A DNA stretch of 64,000 nucleotides from Nemertoderma westbladi (lineage: Eukaryota; Xenacoelomorpha; Nemertodermatida; Nemertodermatidae), in NCBI GenBank assembly GCA_032718475.1, contig JAUCBJ010007169.1, forward strand, positions 62,001 through 126,000, read 5' to 3'. Numbering within the stretch: position 1 is the first letter of the stretch; every line of letters starts with the position of its first letter. A program made the translations under genes and the position numbers. Below are positions 35,792 to 47,727 of the stretch, piece after piece. Under the pieces are notes generated by a model. That model saw only the letters and a program-made list of their open reading frames with translations, was not told where the DNA came from and did no database searches.

Positions 35792-36279
35792 TTGCTTCAA
35801 CCGCCCTCTCAATCAACACCACCGCAACCCAAAGGAGCACAGAGGATTAATGAAAGGCAGATAAAGCAAGTTGGATTATTAGTCTGGTACCTTACACTAC
35901 TGTAGTGCCTATGTCCTATTAATGTAATTACCCATTGCCAAGTAGTGCTGAGGTGGTTGGATTGGTTCCCAGCGCCAGCAGATAGGCTAGGCAATAGCAA
36001 GCATGCCAAAGAATGAGGGAGCTGAAGTGCATTTTGATAACTTAATTACGTTTAGATCAATTAAAAACACATTTCTTAAAGCAAATCTCTTGAACTAATT
36101 AATAACTATAATGAGATGGATGGGGTATGGGGAATACAGTTATATAATTTTGAAGTATAATTATTTAAATCTTATACTAGAAAATAATGAATATCCTTTA
36201 AGAGGCAGGTTGAAATTGCTGTTTTTACCCTAATCAACTTAATTAACTAATTAACTGCTATTATCTTAGCTTCTCGAAG

Positions 36280-36490
36280 GCCACACGGAAATTCAATTTG
36301 GTAAATTTCTAAACTTTGGCCAGACAACATGTGTACCAAGTTTGGTTAAATTTCATTAACATTTGGCTGAGTTATTAACGTTTAAAATTGAACGCAATAG
36401 ATCAACAGAACAACAGACACAACGATTGAGTTAGTGGTACCTGTATGCTAAGCTCGCTTACTTTCGTCGCTCGCCCCACATGTAATAATA
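36280..36490 (+). repeat. Dispersed repeat E, copy 2
   Basis: Shares with 34835-35130 the terminal 'gctaagctcgc...cgctcgccccaca' block and an upstream 'cagaacaacagacacaacg' segment; the interior is diverged. Confidence 0.45.
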
Positions 36491-37256
36491 CCTCCAGCTA
36501 GAAATTAAATCTTTGAAAGAAAAATACCTTTATAACTGCACTCTTCCTCATTAGTGTGATGGGAAAATGTAAGGTTTTATCTGGATAAATAGTTATTTGC
36601 ATAGTCTTATGTAAACTAGGGTATAGTCAGGTAGACAGAGGGGTCCACCGTGACGTTGGGTCATCACGCATTTTTATTTGCTTAAACTTTAGTCGGACCT
36701 TAGAGTAATCAAAATCCGTCGGGTGCCACTTTGGCACCTTTGGGGAACTTTTTATAAAGCACTTAACCTAAGTTTCCATAGCAACCGGCACACAAGGTTT
36801 TATTTTGAGATATCTGCGACCTTGCACCTATTGCCACAGCTCTTGTTAATTATTCTGAATAAGATTTCTAGAAGATTAGTTCCCATAGCAACATTATTAA
36901 TCATAAATTTTGGCCTTTGGGGTGTTTATTAAGATATGCCAACTATTAAACTTTAGATTATTTATGTAACTATTTATAAAAGCAAGTAATTATCATCACT
37001 GGGGGGTTATTAATCAAATTTAGTTTTCATTTAATTAGATGAGTTAGTTTTCTCCTTTCAAATGCAAATTTTGACGTTTATCTATCCAACGATTGCTGAA
37101 AATAGGTACAGTAGATTCAATTTGCCATCATTCTTTACTGCGTAACTATCTGGGTATCTATCCCAAATATTCTCCATTACTGGTATTACAAAAGTTAATC
37201 AATCAGCTAGAAGAGTTGTATGTTTATTAAATTATTTATTTAAACGGAACATTGCT

Positions 37257-38965
37257 TTAAACATTGTATTTATTTTTACACTTTGAAGTGGTGCAGGTGC
37301 ATATTGTAGTACATGGTAGAGCGGCTATAGAGCAGCCGCATCGATTGGAAGAACAGGCACTTTCGGACTTGCAATTACAAGATATAGTTTTAAGGATCGA
37401 AATTGGGGCAATGGATGAGACGCCAGGATCCGGTATCAGTTTGTCATTGATCGCTATCCATCGGTCATTGATGGTTCCACCTTGGTGTAGTGGTTGCATT
37501 GAATTCACATCTCCTGTAGGTCGTGGGTTCGATCCTCACATGGGCCAGGGCAGCTTTCGTTTCGGCACGAATGCCTTAAAGGGACCAGCCAGGGCGCATC
37601 TCTGCTTTGCATCCTTAAGTGGTAGCTAAATGAGTACTAGAGTTTCCTCTGTGGAGTAAAGTTCTGGGGGGACCGCACTGGAAATAAGTGCGTAATCCCT
37701 GGCCTAGTGGCCGAAGAAAATTTACTTTTTACTTTACTTTTTATGTTTACTTTACTTTTTATCCAACCAAACTTGTTAACAGCCAACAGTGGAGGTGCAG
37801 GATCATCAGCAGCTCTCCACAAAAGAACTTGAAAACGAGCCCGTTTTACATGTTGTACAGCAGCACTCTGTGTGGGGGAAGGTTGAATACTTTAGGGTGT
37901 TGCTTCTTTGTAGTGAATAGCCTATGTCGAAGTTCATTCAGAGTATCCGATATGCCACCACCATAGAGGTGTATAATGAACGAGAGGCCTATTTGTAGCC
38001 ATTCTTCTTCTGTAACATTTGGATCACAGAAAATCTGCAGGGATTCGTGCAACCTACACAGCAATTTGATTGCGTTCTTTTTTCCCTTCCCATATGGATA
38101 TGATACTGTATCGCAACCAGATAAAGCGTGTAAAGAAAGGAGACCAGCACACTGATTTCCGAGTTGGATAGCAGTGGTGTTGATATTTATGATTTTCCCA
38201 TTAAATCTACGTATGGAGAGTTGAACAGTTGGTTGATAGAGCCAGAAGAAGAATACTGCTAGTAGGAAAATATCTGTATCATCTGTTGTTATTTGTATAT
38301 GTCTGATGTTGTCATTATCAGATAACTTTAACATGTAACTAATAATAGTAACATTAGCTTCTTCATGTTCGAATATATTATTAGAGTCCCCAACAAGGTT
38401 TAATGATTTATGTGTTGTATAATTACACATCAATTGAATAAGATTTTGTTTATTGTTCACAGACTTCATAATAGTGTCTCTGGAAGGTAGAATTGTTTCT
38501 AGTGATAGTTCATTGTTGATAACTGTTGGATTTATTACGCTTTTCCCTTTCTAAAGATTTAATGCTACCTGGAAAGTAACGATCAAATATTATATACGTT
38601 TCATGATGGTGTTCAGCTACTGTATCTGTATATTTGCTGCAGTAGGCATCACAAAAAGCGGCTACAGATAACTTGTTGGTCCAATTAATATGGTATAGCG
38701 AAGCATTTCCATCAACTAGTTCCAAATCAACAGGGGGGAGTGGGTTGGCCCCATTTACTGCCAGAGAAATCAAATCAGTTTTCTTTCCGGAACGTAATTC
38801 ACCATACTCATTGACTAGTGATGGAGGTTATGGGCATAGTTCATAGCTAAATAATTCTAACAAATCAATATCGCGTTTCTGTGAGACAATCAGAAGTCTT
38901 GCGTATAATCTCTCCATATCATAGGTCTTGCAACCATGTTTGCCACGTGTGGGTTTCAAATCCAT
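37257..38965 (-). pseudogene. Nuclease-like (PIN/FEN-type) transposon protein with Cys-rich tail, broken
   Basis: Reads from ATG at 38965. The first block has 'MERLYARLLIVSQKRDIDLL' and 'LFSYEL'; a TAA falls at about 38828. Then 'FDRYFPGSIKSLERE' (38773-38510), a frameshift at about 38500, and the core frame 38469-37846 with 'EEANVTIISYML', 'ITTDDTDIFLLAV' and 'LLSLHALSGCDTVS'. A second frameshift at about 37870 restores the frame to 'LLWRAADDP' (to 37766), where a SINE (37461-37759) is inserted; past it the protein ends in a Cys-rich tail (37450-37257) with 'CNCKSESACSSNRCGC'. The 'E-A-D ... D-x-D ... GCD' layout, common in a family of invertebrate transposon-linked proteins, resembles PIN/FEN nucleases by spacing (inference). 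In this copy the acidic EAD reads EAN. Not functional. Confidence 0.7.
37461..37759 (+). mobile_element. tRNA-derived SINE inserted in the nuclease-like gene
   Basis: A box 'tggtgtagtggttgc' at about 37483, B box 'gtgggttcgatcctc' at about 37523, then a body of about 190 bp and a tail of 'tttacttttt' repeats at 37723-37759. It separates two parts of one coding frame and is bounded by a possible 6-bp duplication 'tatcca' at 37455-37460 and 37760-37765. Confidence 0.8.
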
Positions 38966-39530
38966 AGTTAAAATATAAGTGCTATTATTATTATTAAAAC
39001 TGAGCGTGTTATTCTCTGGTAGAAACCATTTGGGAGAGTTGATTTGAATGCCCTTGCCGACTCCAACCCCAACTTTACGGCATTATCGACATTATCGAGG
39101 CTGTAGGCCATATATAAACAAAGCGGTTAACGAAACGGCAGTGATAACGAGCATAGGCGTAGGCCTACATACCGTTAAAAGATTTGCAAAATATGGGTAA
39201 TCAAAGCTTTCATATCATAGCTAAGTATACTGCAATTACAGTATATTCAGATCTAAACATATACAGATATACGTAGTTGTTTATCTCTGTTCTAGAACAC
39301 TTAATTTAATTACTCCAGTAACAAACGTTTATAATTTAATGTAATTTTTGGAATAGGTTGACTAATTTGCACTTGTATTTTATGCTGTAAAAAAAATTCC
39401 CCAAGGTATCCCAACTGGCACCCGGTGAATATTTACATTATTATTATCAGGGAAGACATTGAGAAAATAAAATTGCGTGATGACCCAAGTTCACGGTCCT
39501 CCCTTGAGCTCTATTGAGCGTCTACTGGAC

Positions 39531-40506
39531 TAGTATTATTCCATCCATATACTAATGAACCAATCCTGATTTGATGTTGTTACATTGCGAGGGTAGAGTA
39601 TGCAGACAATACGCCTTGAGTGATGTAAAGCTTATATTAATTCCAGGTATTAGATATACCAACCTGGATAATCATTAATTAGGATAGGCCCAACATAGTT
39701 TAGGATGTGCAGTGCAGTTTGAAACATCACATTCCCTGGAAAAGGCAGTGAAAGTGAATTAATTCACTGGTTGTGAGTGTCTCCATAATTTTGTTAACAT
39801 TCTTCATTCGAATTCAATGCATAGAATGTGAAGGGAAGAAGCCACGCTTGGTTATTTATTATGTTTTTCAGCCCCTAACATCCTGCATTCATAACTTGTC
39901 AGCCAGTTTTTTTTACTTTTGCCTCTCTCACTCTCTTTCATTGCCATTTCGGCATTGCATTACCCTCGCTTGCTGTTCACCTTGTCATTAAAGAAAGTAT
40001 ATAAAGTTTAAATATTGACTAAATCAAATTGAATTTAATTTTCCTCAGATGTTAATCCGGCTTCTCAGGTATAATAATTTAATTTATTCCTGCAAATACT
40101 GCAAAGTGAAACATAGGTAACTAGTTCCCTAAAAATGGCTGATTTCAACCTTCAAATATATTGTCTACCGCGTTGATTTAATTCTATACACCTGCTATCT
40201 GAATTATCAATTAGCATCCGTAATTCCTTGCAGTTCTGGAATTTATGCATACTGGTAGTATAAGATCACCACATAGCCATGGATACAGCAGCGGTCACTT
40301 CTACCGGTTCTATTCTAAAATACGAAGTGTTAAAGACTATTTTTCCATTAAGGCTGGGCTGGGCGGGAGGGGGTCTCGTTGTGGGAGAGTATAAGGTGAA
40401 TGCTGAATTTGGGGATTTTAACTTATTTACTCGTTCAGATTGAGGGACCTAATATTGTCATAAAAGTGCGAAGAACATGTTAGGAATGCGGTGATAATAA
40501 ATATTA
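39531..40506. other. Gene-free intronic stretch
   Basis: No coding signature. Nothing else recognised. Confidence 0.4.
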
Positions 40507-41097
40507 CAGTGAATAAAGGTTAGCACCCGCAAACAAAAATAGTAGGGTACAAATGCTAGCTTTGTGACTATATTATAGTCTTCTTCCCCAGGCAAATACA
40601 GAAATAGAATAAATATAATACCTTACCACCATATTTAATTATTTACGACCGTTACATAATATTAATATGTACGTATGTACCACCCTTGTATGAAATTATT
40701 ATATAATAATAATTATTTTTTATTTATTTTTTATTTTGTTACACCCTTTGCATTGTATTAATATTTACCCCCGTACACCTAGTTTACCTTACCAATTCAT
40801 ACCTACTTTACCTTACCTCCTCACATTTACTTTACCCTACCACCATCTTATTTATCATATTAATTATTTTTACTATTCTGTGCACTTACTTGAATTATCT
40901 TTCCTATGTCTTAACCTCCTTTATTTCCAATTACATTATAACATTGGCGGGAAATTTAAAACCTTCAATTTAGTTAACGGTTGAATTGTGTATATATTAT
41001 ATTTCTGTATTTGCCTGAAGAAGGATTATAATATAGTCAGAAAGCTAACATTTATACCCTACTATTTTTGTTTGCGGGTGCTCACTTTCATTCCCTG
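40507..41097. mobile_element. Foldback element with CAG...CTG ends
   Basis: Arms 40507-40620 and 40995-41097 are inverted repeats sharing 'gcacccgcaaacaaaaatag', 'tagggta', 'actatattatag' and 'caggcaaatacagaaat'. Termini CAGTGAATA and ATTCCCTG. The loop of about 375 bp is C/T-rich and non-coding. No clear target duplication, so the superfamily is open. Confidence 0.75.
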
Positions 41098-42099
41098 TAC
41101 TAATATTACCATATTATCTACCTATTAACATTCTGGTGCATTATAACCACTGAAGTAGCGAATGTGAGAATCTATACGATAACGCGGAGAATTGGAAGTT
41201 AACTGGGTTTAGATCTCAATAAGGTTCTTATCGCATGCCTTGATGATCCCAAGAATATCAATGTACAGCCCACCGGGTAAGTGATTGGTAGATACAGCCG
41301 CTACAGTGTACTGAAGGTTAATATGGTTGGTTCCCTAGAGAGGGTAGAGGCGTGATGCAGTAGATCAGAAACATCAGCTTAGCATCCCCAGAATAAGAGT
41401 TTTCCATGGGCAGAAAAATTAATTTTATATATTATGGTGCAGCTGAGACTCGATAGTAGCTGGAAGTAATATTGCGCAGTATTTTGCTAAGCTGTGTCTT
41501 TAAAGGTTTTAATATTGTAATAATGTATTCCCCCATAGTGCAATAATGTCTTAATAATATATAATATAAAGCTTATGATACAAATTGAAGGGTGGGAAAG
41601 GGAAAGGCATGAAATAATTCATTGTGTGAAGAACGGTCATGACCATTCAGGATACGCCGTAGATTTTTTATGTTTTAAGGCTGCTGCTGTATTGCAATTT
41701 ATATGCCTGATGTAATAAGCCTGATTGATGAAGCCATTCTCATTCTATATTATTTGTTGACTTTTTACTAGACATGAAGGTAGTAGATGGTTCTTCTCCT
41801 ATACCACATTTGGCTCCCAGTAATTCAACTAATGTCATGGGATTTACACTATAAGCACTTCGCCACACCCAGAAACCAATATGTCACCCTATTAGCCAGC
41901 ACCCATATAAAGGCAGTTATTACTCCAGATAGGGGGGAAACTGGACGCAATAAAAATTCATCCCTCTCCAGGGGAAAGTCGACACAAATAACAGCTGATT
42001 ACTCTCAAAAGTAAAACTGTAACCTGTTCTACTGTGTTTAGTTTATTGTTTTGGTTAAAATAACGTGCCACTGTAACCTGCTCATTTCCCTAAATTGAG
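41098..42099. other. Gene-free intronic stretch
   Basis: No domain recognised; it may contain the 5' part or promoter of the transposon-type gene that follows. Confidence 0.35.
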
Positions 42100-44150
42100 A
42101 ATTTAACATTGAGACGGGATATTAATTCGCCAAGATCCCCTCCCGGCCAATCAGACATAATCGTTGCGCAAGCTATAACATTGTCATACAGTAACCGTGT
42201 TGTATATATTGTTTATCCATTGTGTATAGGTTGTACAAATGTACATAGGCCAGGGGCTATTCACTATAGGTGAACCCGTAATATTGTGCCAGTATATTGT
42301 ACTTCAGTTGTTGAGTAGAAAGGATACCATTTACATTAAAAAGGTGAATGGGAAAGCTGTTTACAAACCCAAACATTATTTGTTATGGAATTTGAACGAA
42401 ACTTTGGAGTTATTTAACAACCAAAAGGGGGCACTCACTTACCATGCTTTACAAAAAATTGTCCCTGAGGAGAAGCATCTTTTCCTAAATAGAAGTATGC
42501 CCAAAGATAACTGCAGATGTGACACGTGTGAAAATTTGGGTTTGATGTTGGAAAAAGCCAAATCACTTCCAACGAGGCCACATTTTCTTGCAAAACTCTT
42601 ACATCCTTGTCTTTCAAATGATCATGTTGAATATTGCCCTGGCTTATCTGCGATAGAGGCAGAACTATCTGAGCTACGGGCACAGGAACTCATCCTATAC
42701 TATCAGTGGTCGAATGTTGTTATAAATGATAAAGGTCAAAAAAAGTATAAAAAAGTACTCGTAGAGTCAACCGGATTGGAATTTGTGGATATCCTTTGCT
42801 AGCAACTCAGTAACTTCCGTAGACACATGTACTCATTCCAGCGTCAACATGCAGAGTTGCGCTATTTAAAGAACAACCTGAAGTCTGGGAATGTTATACT
42901 GTAGTTTCTGTTGATTTTGCACAGAATTATAGGAATGAACAGTGTCATGAGATACAGAGTGCTTACTTCGGCAGTGAAAGTTTTTCTATATTCACTGCTG
43001 TAATATACTAACTATCTACAAGCAAATACCGGAAGCCCAAGTAATGAAGATATTACAATTCAAGAGACTAGTATAATTACTACACCGACAACCATTGCAC
43101 TAGAGCCAGAAGCTGGGTTTGATTCACCACTCGATACTGAGGTTCCTACCAAATTGCTGTCTAAGTCATTTGTTGTAGTCTCAAATGAGGCAGAACATGA
43201 TAAGTATGTAAGTCATTTGTCATGTGTTACTTTGGTCGAGGAGGCCAGGGCCTTGCTTTCTCCTGTCCCTCTAGTTGGTGTTCACTTTTGGTCTGATGGT
43301 TCATCTGCTCAATTCCGCTCTCGATTCGCCTTCGCTTTGCTACAGATTATTCCCTTCTGACATTACTCTCGCATGGAACTATGGTGAGGCATACCACTTC
43401 AAGGGGCCCCATGACGGAATTGGGGACACCCTAAAGTGTAAAATGTATCGAGATGTACTTTCTAACAAAGTGGTTTTTCAAAATGCTAAGCATTTTGCAG
43501 AATACGCGGAAAGCAATATAGTGACTAAAGTCATATATTTAGATAAGTCTGAAATCGACAATCAACGTATCAAGTTGAAAGACACCATACAAAACGCTAA
43601 GGCTGTTTCATCAACCCTTCAAGTACATCAGGTTTGCCGTCAACCAAATGGATCTCTACACTTCTTTAAGTATAGCACCTATAGCAGAAAGAACATCACA
43701 TGGGGATGTACTATGACCCACAGATGCTTTGTGAAAGCTTTCAAGGAGAAATTGAAGAGAACGGAAATGATGTTGAAATTTAAGAACTAAACATCGTCAT
43801 TGGTCCACACGAAACGACGATTATATCGGAGTCGAGTTACAGTGACGTGAGATACCCACTTAAATCCATCATTACTCCTGGTGTTTACATTGTGGTCCGT
43901 TTTGAGGCAGGCTTTGAATGCGTGGGTGAAGTATTAGCAGTTAATGGTGAGGTCGTTACAGTGAAATTTATGCACAAAACTTTAACTTACTCTGGTCTTA
44001 CTGTTTTTCATTAGCCCGACGTTGTTGATATATATGATGTAAAAGTGGCTTCGGTTTGTGGATTGCTACCAGCTCCGGACGGCATGTCCGGATGGGGTAC
44101 TTATAAATTCGATACCAATCTATCCATATTATACAGTCATATTAAATGAA
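42100..44150 (+). pseudogene. Transposon-type gene with RNase H-like core and C-terminal barrel-like tail, broken
   Basis: Reconstructed across frames on the plus strand. 42239-42802: Cys motif 'CRCDTCENL' near residue 98 and a helical segment; a TAG ends this frame, but the same phase continues 'NFRRHMYSFQRQHAELRYL'. Near 42908, after a shift, 'VSVDFAQNYRNEQ' gives the first acidic block; 43154-43360 gives 'VGVHFWSDGSSAQFRSRFAF', the second; a frameshift at about 43350 leads to 43275-43790 with 'LAWNYGEAYHFKGPHDGIGD'. After a TAA at 43788 the next 340 bp still read as protein ('VIGPHETTII', 'PGVYIVVRFEAGFECVGEV'), typical of a small barrel-like tail in this invertebrate family. Two Asp blocks plus a later acidic/Gly block suggest a DDE-type RNase H fold (inference). 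At least three frameshifts and two stops. The 5' end is not defined. Confidence 0.65.
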
Positions 44151-44385
44151 CAGTTCGACGAAAATACCTGAACTGATGTGTTTTTACTTTAAGATTATGC
44201 AGTATATGATACGTTTTTAGAAACACGTTTTCGATTAGCCTTCATAATTTCACTAATAATTATCTGTAAAAATAATATTATCGGTAGAAATAATTATCTT
44301 TTACCCCTAATGAATATCTGTGCTCTACTGCTCTTTGCAATATTCTTTGTTGATTTTGGTAAAGTAATAAAGGTGTCCGTGACAT

Positions 44386-44768
44386 TTTTGTCCCTGACAG
44401 GACCACAAAAATAGTTACGTTATATCTAACTATAAATTAGGATAACATACCCGATTTTTTTTATTAATTAGACTGACATGATATGATCATACTTGTATTT
44501 ATCATCTAGTGATTAAATTTATGTATAATTTGATCGATATCTTAGGTTCAATATGAGTGTTATTTAACAGTCATTCCACCAATCTGTCCCTGACAAAAAC
44601 GTTTACGCTGTATAATATTCTTAACCTTTGTTCTCTCAAACTAAAACACTTATGGCGTTGTAGACAAACACATTAGGTTGATGGGTAAAAAATATTTTAT
44701 ACAAAAAGTTAGAACAAAAATAAATTCTCGCCAAAATTAGTTCATCATTTTTCTGTCCCTGACAATTT
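44386..44768 (+). promoter_or_regulatory. Three spaced 'tgtccctgacA' motifs
   Basis: The word tgtccctgaca occurs at about 44388, 44586 and 44754 in AT-rich DNA just beyond the broken transposon gene. Three exact 11-mers within 380 bp is unlikely by chance and could be subterminal binding sites; no protein partner is known. Confidence 0.4.
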
Positions 44769-45620
44769 AGTGTTTTCAATAATAATGACCAGTACCACGA
44801 TCGGAAGTGACAGAGTGACGAATGATTTCGGAAGTAACAGACTCCGTCAACAACACTCGGGGTTTAAAAAATACAACTATCGGGCAACTTGTAACTGGGC
44901 GATCATCTATCTGATAGTTAAAAAAGACTGTCTGACAGTTGGTATCAGACTATCTGATAGTTAGCGCCCCATGGGTAAATCCTTACCGCATCCTTACCGT
45001 TACCTCTCTGACTGACAGCGCAACAGCCCCTATAGACAATCTCTGGGTCCAAACCACAGATAATTTACCCTATATTATCTACCAGGCCATGGTTTGGTGG
45101 GAAGGTGAATCCTACTGGACAGTTTGTATAAAGGGAGGGTGGGCCAGAGAGGAACCGGCCCAATATCCAATCAACACAATCATTGCAATAAACACTACTG
45201 TCAGGTAAACCAGCTTTCATAGGAAGATGGAAGGTAGATTGTCATAATATTAAGAACACTCACTATTTACAAGTTTCATTTGATTGGATGGATTTGATTG
45301 GATGGTGGCCCTAAATCGTTGGACCCACAGGGCGAAAGGGTGATTTCTACAGAGCTACACACTCACATAGCTGCACTTACTTCTGAATTAATATCTCAGC
45401 CTAGCGGAATGAGGAGTATGGCTGTATGGTGACTTGATTTGGGCAATAATTAATTTATTCTTTTTTCTTCATTTCTGCAAACTGTAAATTATTATTTTTT
45501 AATGAAATAATAATAATAAAATTATTTAGAGTTTCCAGAAATGCAAAAAAAACAGATTTAAATTTAGAATTTGCAGAGACGAAGATAATCCAATTAATTA
45601 GCCTAACTTCGTTCTGATCC
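44769..45620. other. Gene-free intronic stretch
   Basis: Short open frames without homology signature; a 'gattggatgg' direct repeat near 45283-45305. Nothing else seen. Confidence 0.4.
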
Positions 45621-45906
45621 CGCCCATGTGAAGAATACCAGGTTTTCACTTTACAGTCGACATTTTATTGGAATTATATATACGAAGAATGTTTATTTTT
45701 GAATTTATCTTTATTAAGTGTTTTATAGAGCTCATTTCTGTCTTATATACCCTGTACAGTACATATACTAATTCGATTATTGTTTTCGTTAGATAAGCCC
45801 TCCTGTAACCTGAGTTTTTGGTGAAAACTTGGTATTCTTCACATGGGGATATACTGCAAAGTGAAATATAACAGCAGATAAAGTGTGATATTCTTCCCAT
45901 GGGCCT
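45621..45906 (-). repeat. Dispersed repeat D, copy 2 (MITE-like)
   Basis: Ends 'gcccatgtgaagaatacca' and 'tgatattcttcccatgggc' are inverted; a third, internal inverted copy of the motif lies at about 45825-45845. Matches the 26754-27035 copy in reverse complement. Confidence 0.7.
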
Positions 45907-47491
45907 CTGATTCTGAACATGTGTTCTGAATTTCAATTTAGATAATAATGTTCAGTTATCATTCATATGCGTACCTGTGGCAAAAGGAGAAGGTTACAGT
46001 GGCGGTGTTTTCTAACCAAAACAGTAAACTAAACTTGAATCTGATGTGTATTTATTTATTACAGTACTACTAAGTCCACTGTATTCATAAAGTTTTCGGT
46101 CTGGCCCAACCAAAAATTTTGACAACGGACCGCCACTGCCAGCATATATCGCTGGCCTCTGCAGTTGTTAATTATAGAGAGATTGAGAGAAAGAGAGTTG
46201 TTAATTTGATCATGTGAGAGGCTTTGACACCAATGCATGTAGTTATATCGCTATACCACGCCCAGCTTGGATATGTCACATGCATATGTAGCAAAGCAAT
46301 CTATATTTCTCGAACTTTTCAAATAGTTCCTCTCTGCACCCACCCTCTTGGTTCATCCTCCATTTGCATCCCCAGTTTTAGATGTGATCTAGGGTCCGCA
46401 ACTCTGCTAGAAAATATTTTATCAGACAATAATATGAGCCTAGAGGCAATTGTCGATGACTTCTATTGCGCTGTGTAGTGTACTTCAAAATGTCAGAAAT
46501 GCAGAGGCAATCTTGGCGAAATCCAACATCAGGTGATGATGACTTCTACTGCGACACCCTACTGCTGATATTGATTCTGCAGCAATTAGAAGAGGATTGG
46601 CTTATGCATGTTTACCATATAGATATTTGGATTGGCTCAAATTATGTTATCCTTTTTCGATGATTCACAGATTGTCTCAAAAACAACACTGCTAATATGT
46701 ATGCTACTATGTATATAAATGATTGACCAACCAGCCCACTGACTTTTACCTTCAATATTATCAGTTTAATGTGTATCTTTCTTTGTTTCCATTTCTCAGC
46801 ATCTAGTCCAGATATGGTGGCTAACATTTTAAGCTTAATATAATGAATTGAATCATAATGAATAATAAAAACCCGGACTACCGCAGTCTATTCATAGATA
46901 ACTGTGTCCCATGTAATTGAGGCACTCCTATCACTCAGGATGTTTCATTGATGACTGTGGTAGCACTTCAACTAAGAGAGAAAAGGATAATTATGACTTT
47001 TTTCAAAATACTGTATGGTGCCTTTCTTAGTGTCTTGTTAAAGATGCCGGTATTTCGTGCAGCAGAGATCTGTAATTCGTGTGTTGCACATGGTTTGGGA
47101 TCTGCAACCCTTGCTATCACTGTACAGTACAACTGTCTGCTCTGCACAGCGGGTAGTGTAATGTAGTGCAGTAAGTGTGCAGAGTACTGTATGTCATTAG
47201 AATATCTTATATATAGAATCTGGTTATCCCGAACCAATTTTAGGGTTATAGTGAAACTATATTACATTATAATCCTGGTGAAGAGAGATTTACACAACCT
47301 GCTGTCTTTGCAATAAAGTTTTTGGAGGGACAAGAAACCCTGATGGGAAAGGAAATCGAAAAGACTATTTTGAGCTCAGGTAGAACCGGTAGGTTTCTAC
47401 AAGACATGTGCTATATTATCATTAAACATCTCACTTTAGACCCCCGCTAATTACTACAGTAGTAACCAGGACGACGAATCGTATAGACTCA
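45907..47491. other. Gene-free intronic stretch
   Basis: Several frames of 60-85 codons without domain signature. No repeat family recognised. Confidence 0.4.
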
Positions 47492-47727
47492 CCACACCCA
47501 TCATCATGCACAGGGTTCCACCTTTTGTCGACAACGGAACCAGGTACCACATAATCACAGAGTATGTAAGTGGGGAGTTACACAGCTCGAGATCACTGAA
47601 CTTACTTAACCACACCCATCATCATGCACAGGGTTCCACCTTTCGTCGACAACGGAACCGGGTACCACATAATCACAGAGTATGTAAGTGGGGAGTTTCA
47701 CAGCTCGAGTTCCCTGTACTTACTTAG
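47492..47727. repeat. Two-copy tandem duplication, 118-bp period
   Basis: Units starting at 47492 and 47610 are about 95 percent identical, each containing a 'tcatcatgcacagggttcca' block and 'gtatgtaagtggggag'. The frame crossing both units changes phase between them, so it is not coding. Confidence 0.9.

Larger units (their letters stand above)
36614..39530 (-). mobile_element. Inverted-repeat-bounded transposon carrying a nuclease-like gene
   Basis: Two segments of about 125 bp, 36630-36760 and 39385-39512, are inverted repeats of each other: 'ttgggtcatcacgcatttt' on the left against its complement at 39467-39486, and 'gggtgccactttgg' plus 'tttggggaac' on the left against the complement at 39399-39424. 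Between them lies one minus-strand gene (37257-38965), itself split by a SINE. The exact outer ends and the target duplication could not be fixed; a shared 'actag...gtagac' outside the repeats suggests that the termini lie at about 36614 and 39530. The arrangement is that of a DNA transposon with its gene inside, but chance flanking by two MITE halves is not excluded. Confidence 0.6.

Noticed and set aside
40507-41097. Assignment to the hAT superfamily
   Set aside because: CAG...CTG ends fit, but the 8 bases on the two sides do not match, so I leave the superfamily open.
47506-47727. A 73-codon frame across the 118-bp duplication
   Set aside because: The two units read in different phases (118 is not a multiple of three), so the peptide is not a repeated protein and has no domain.
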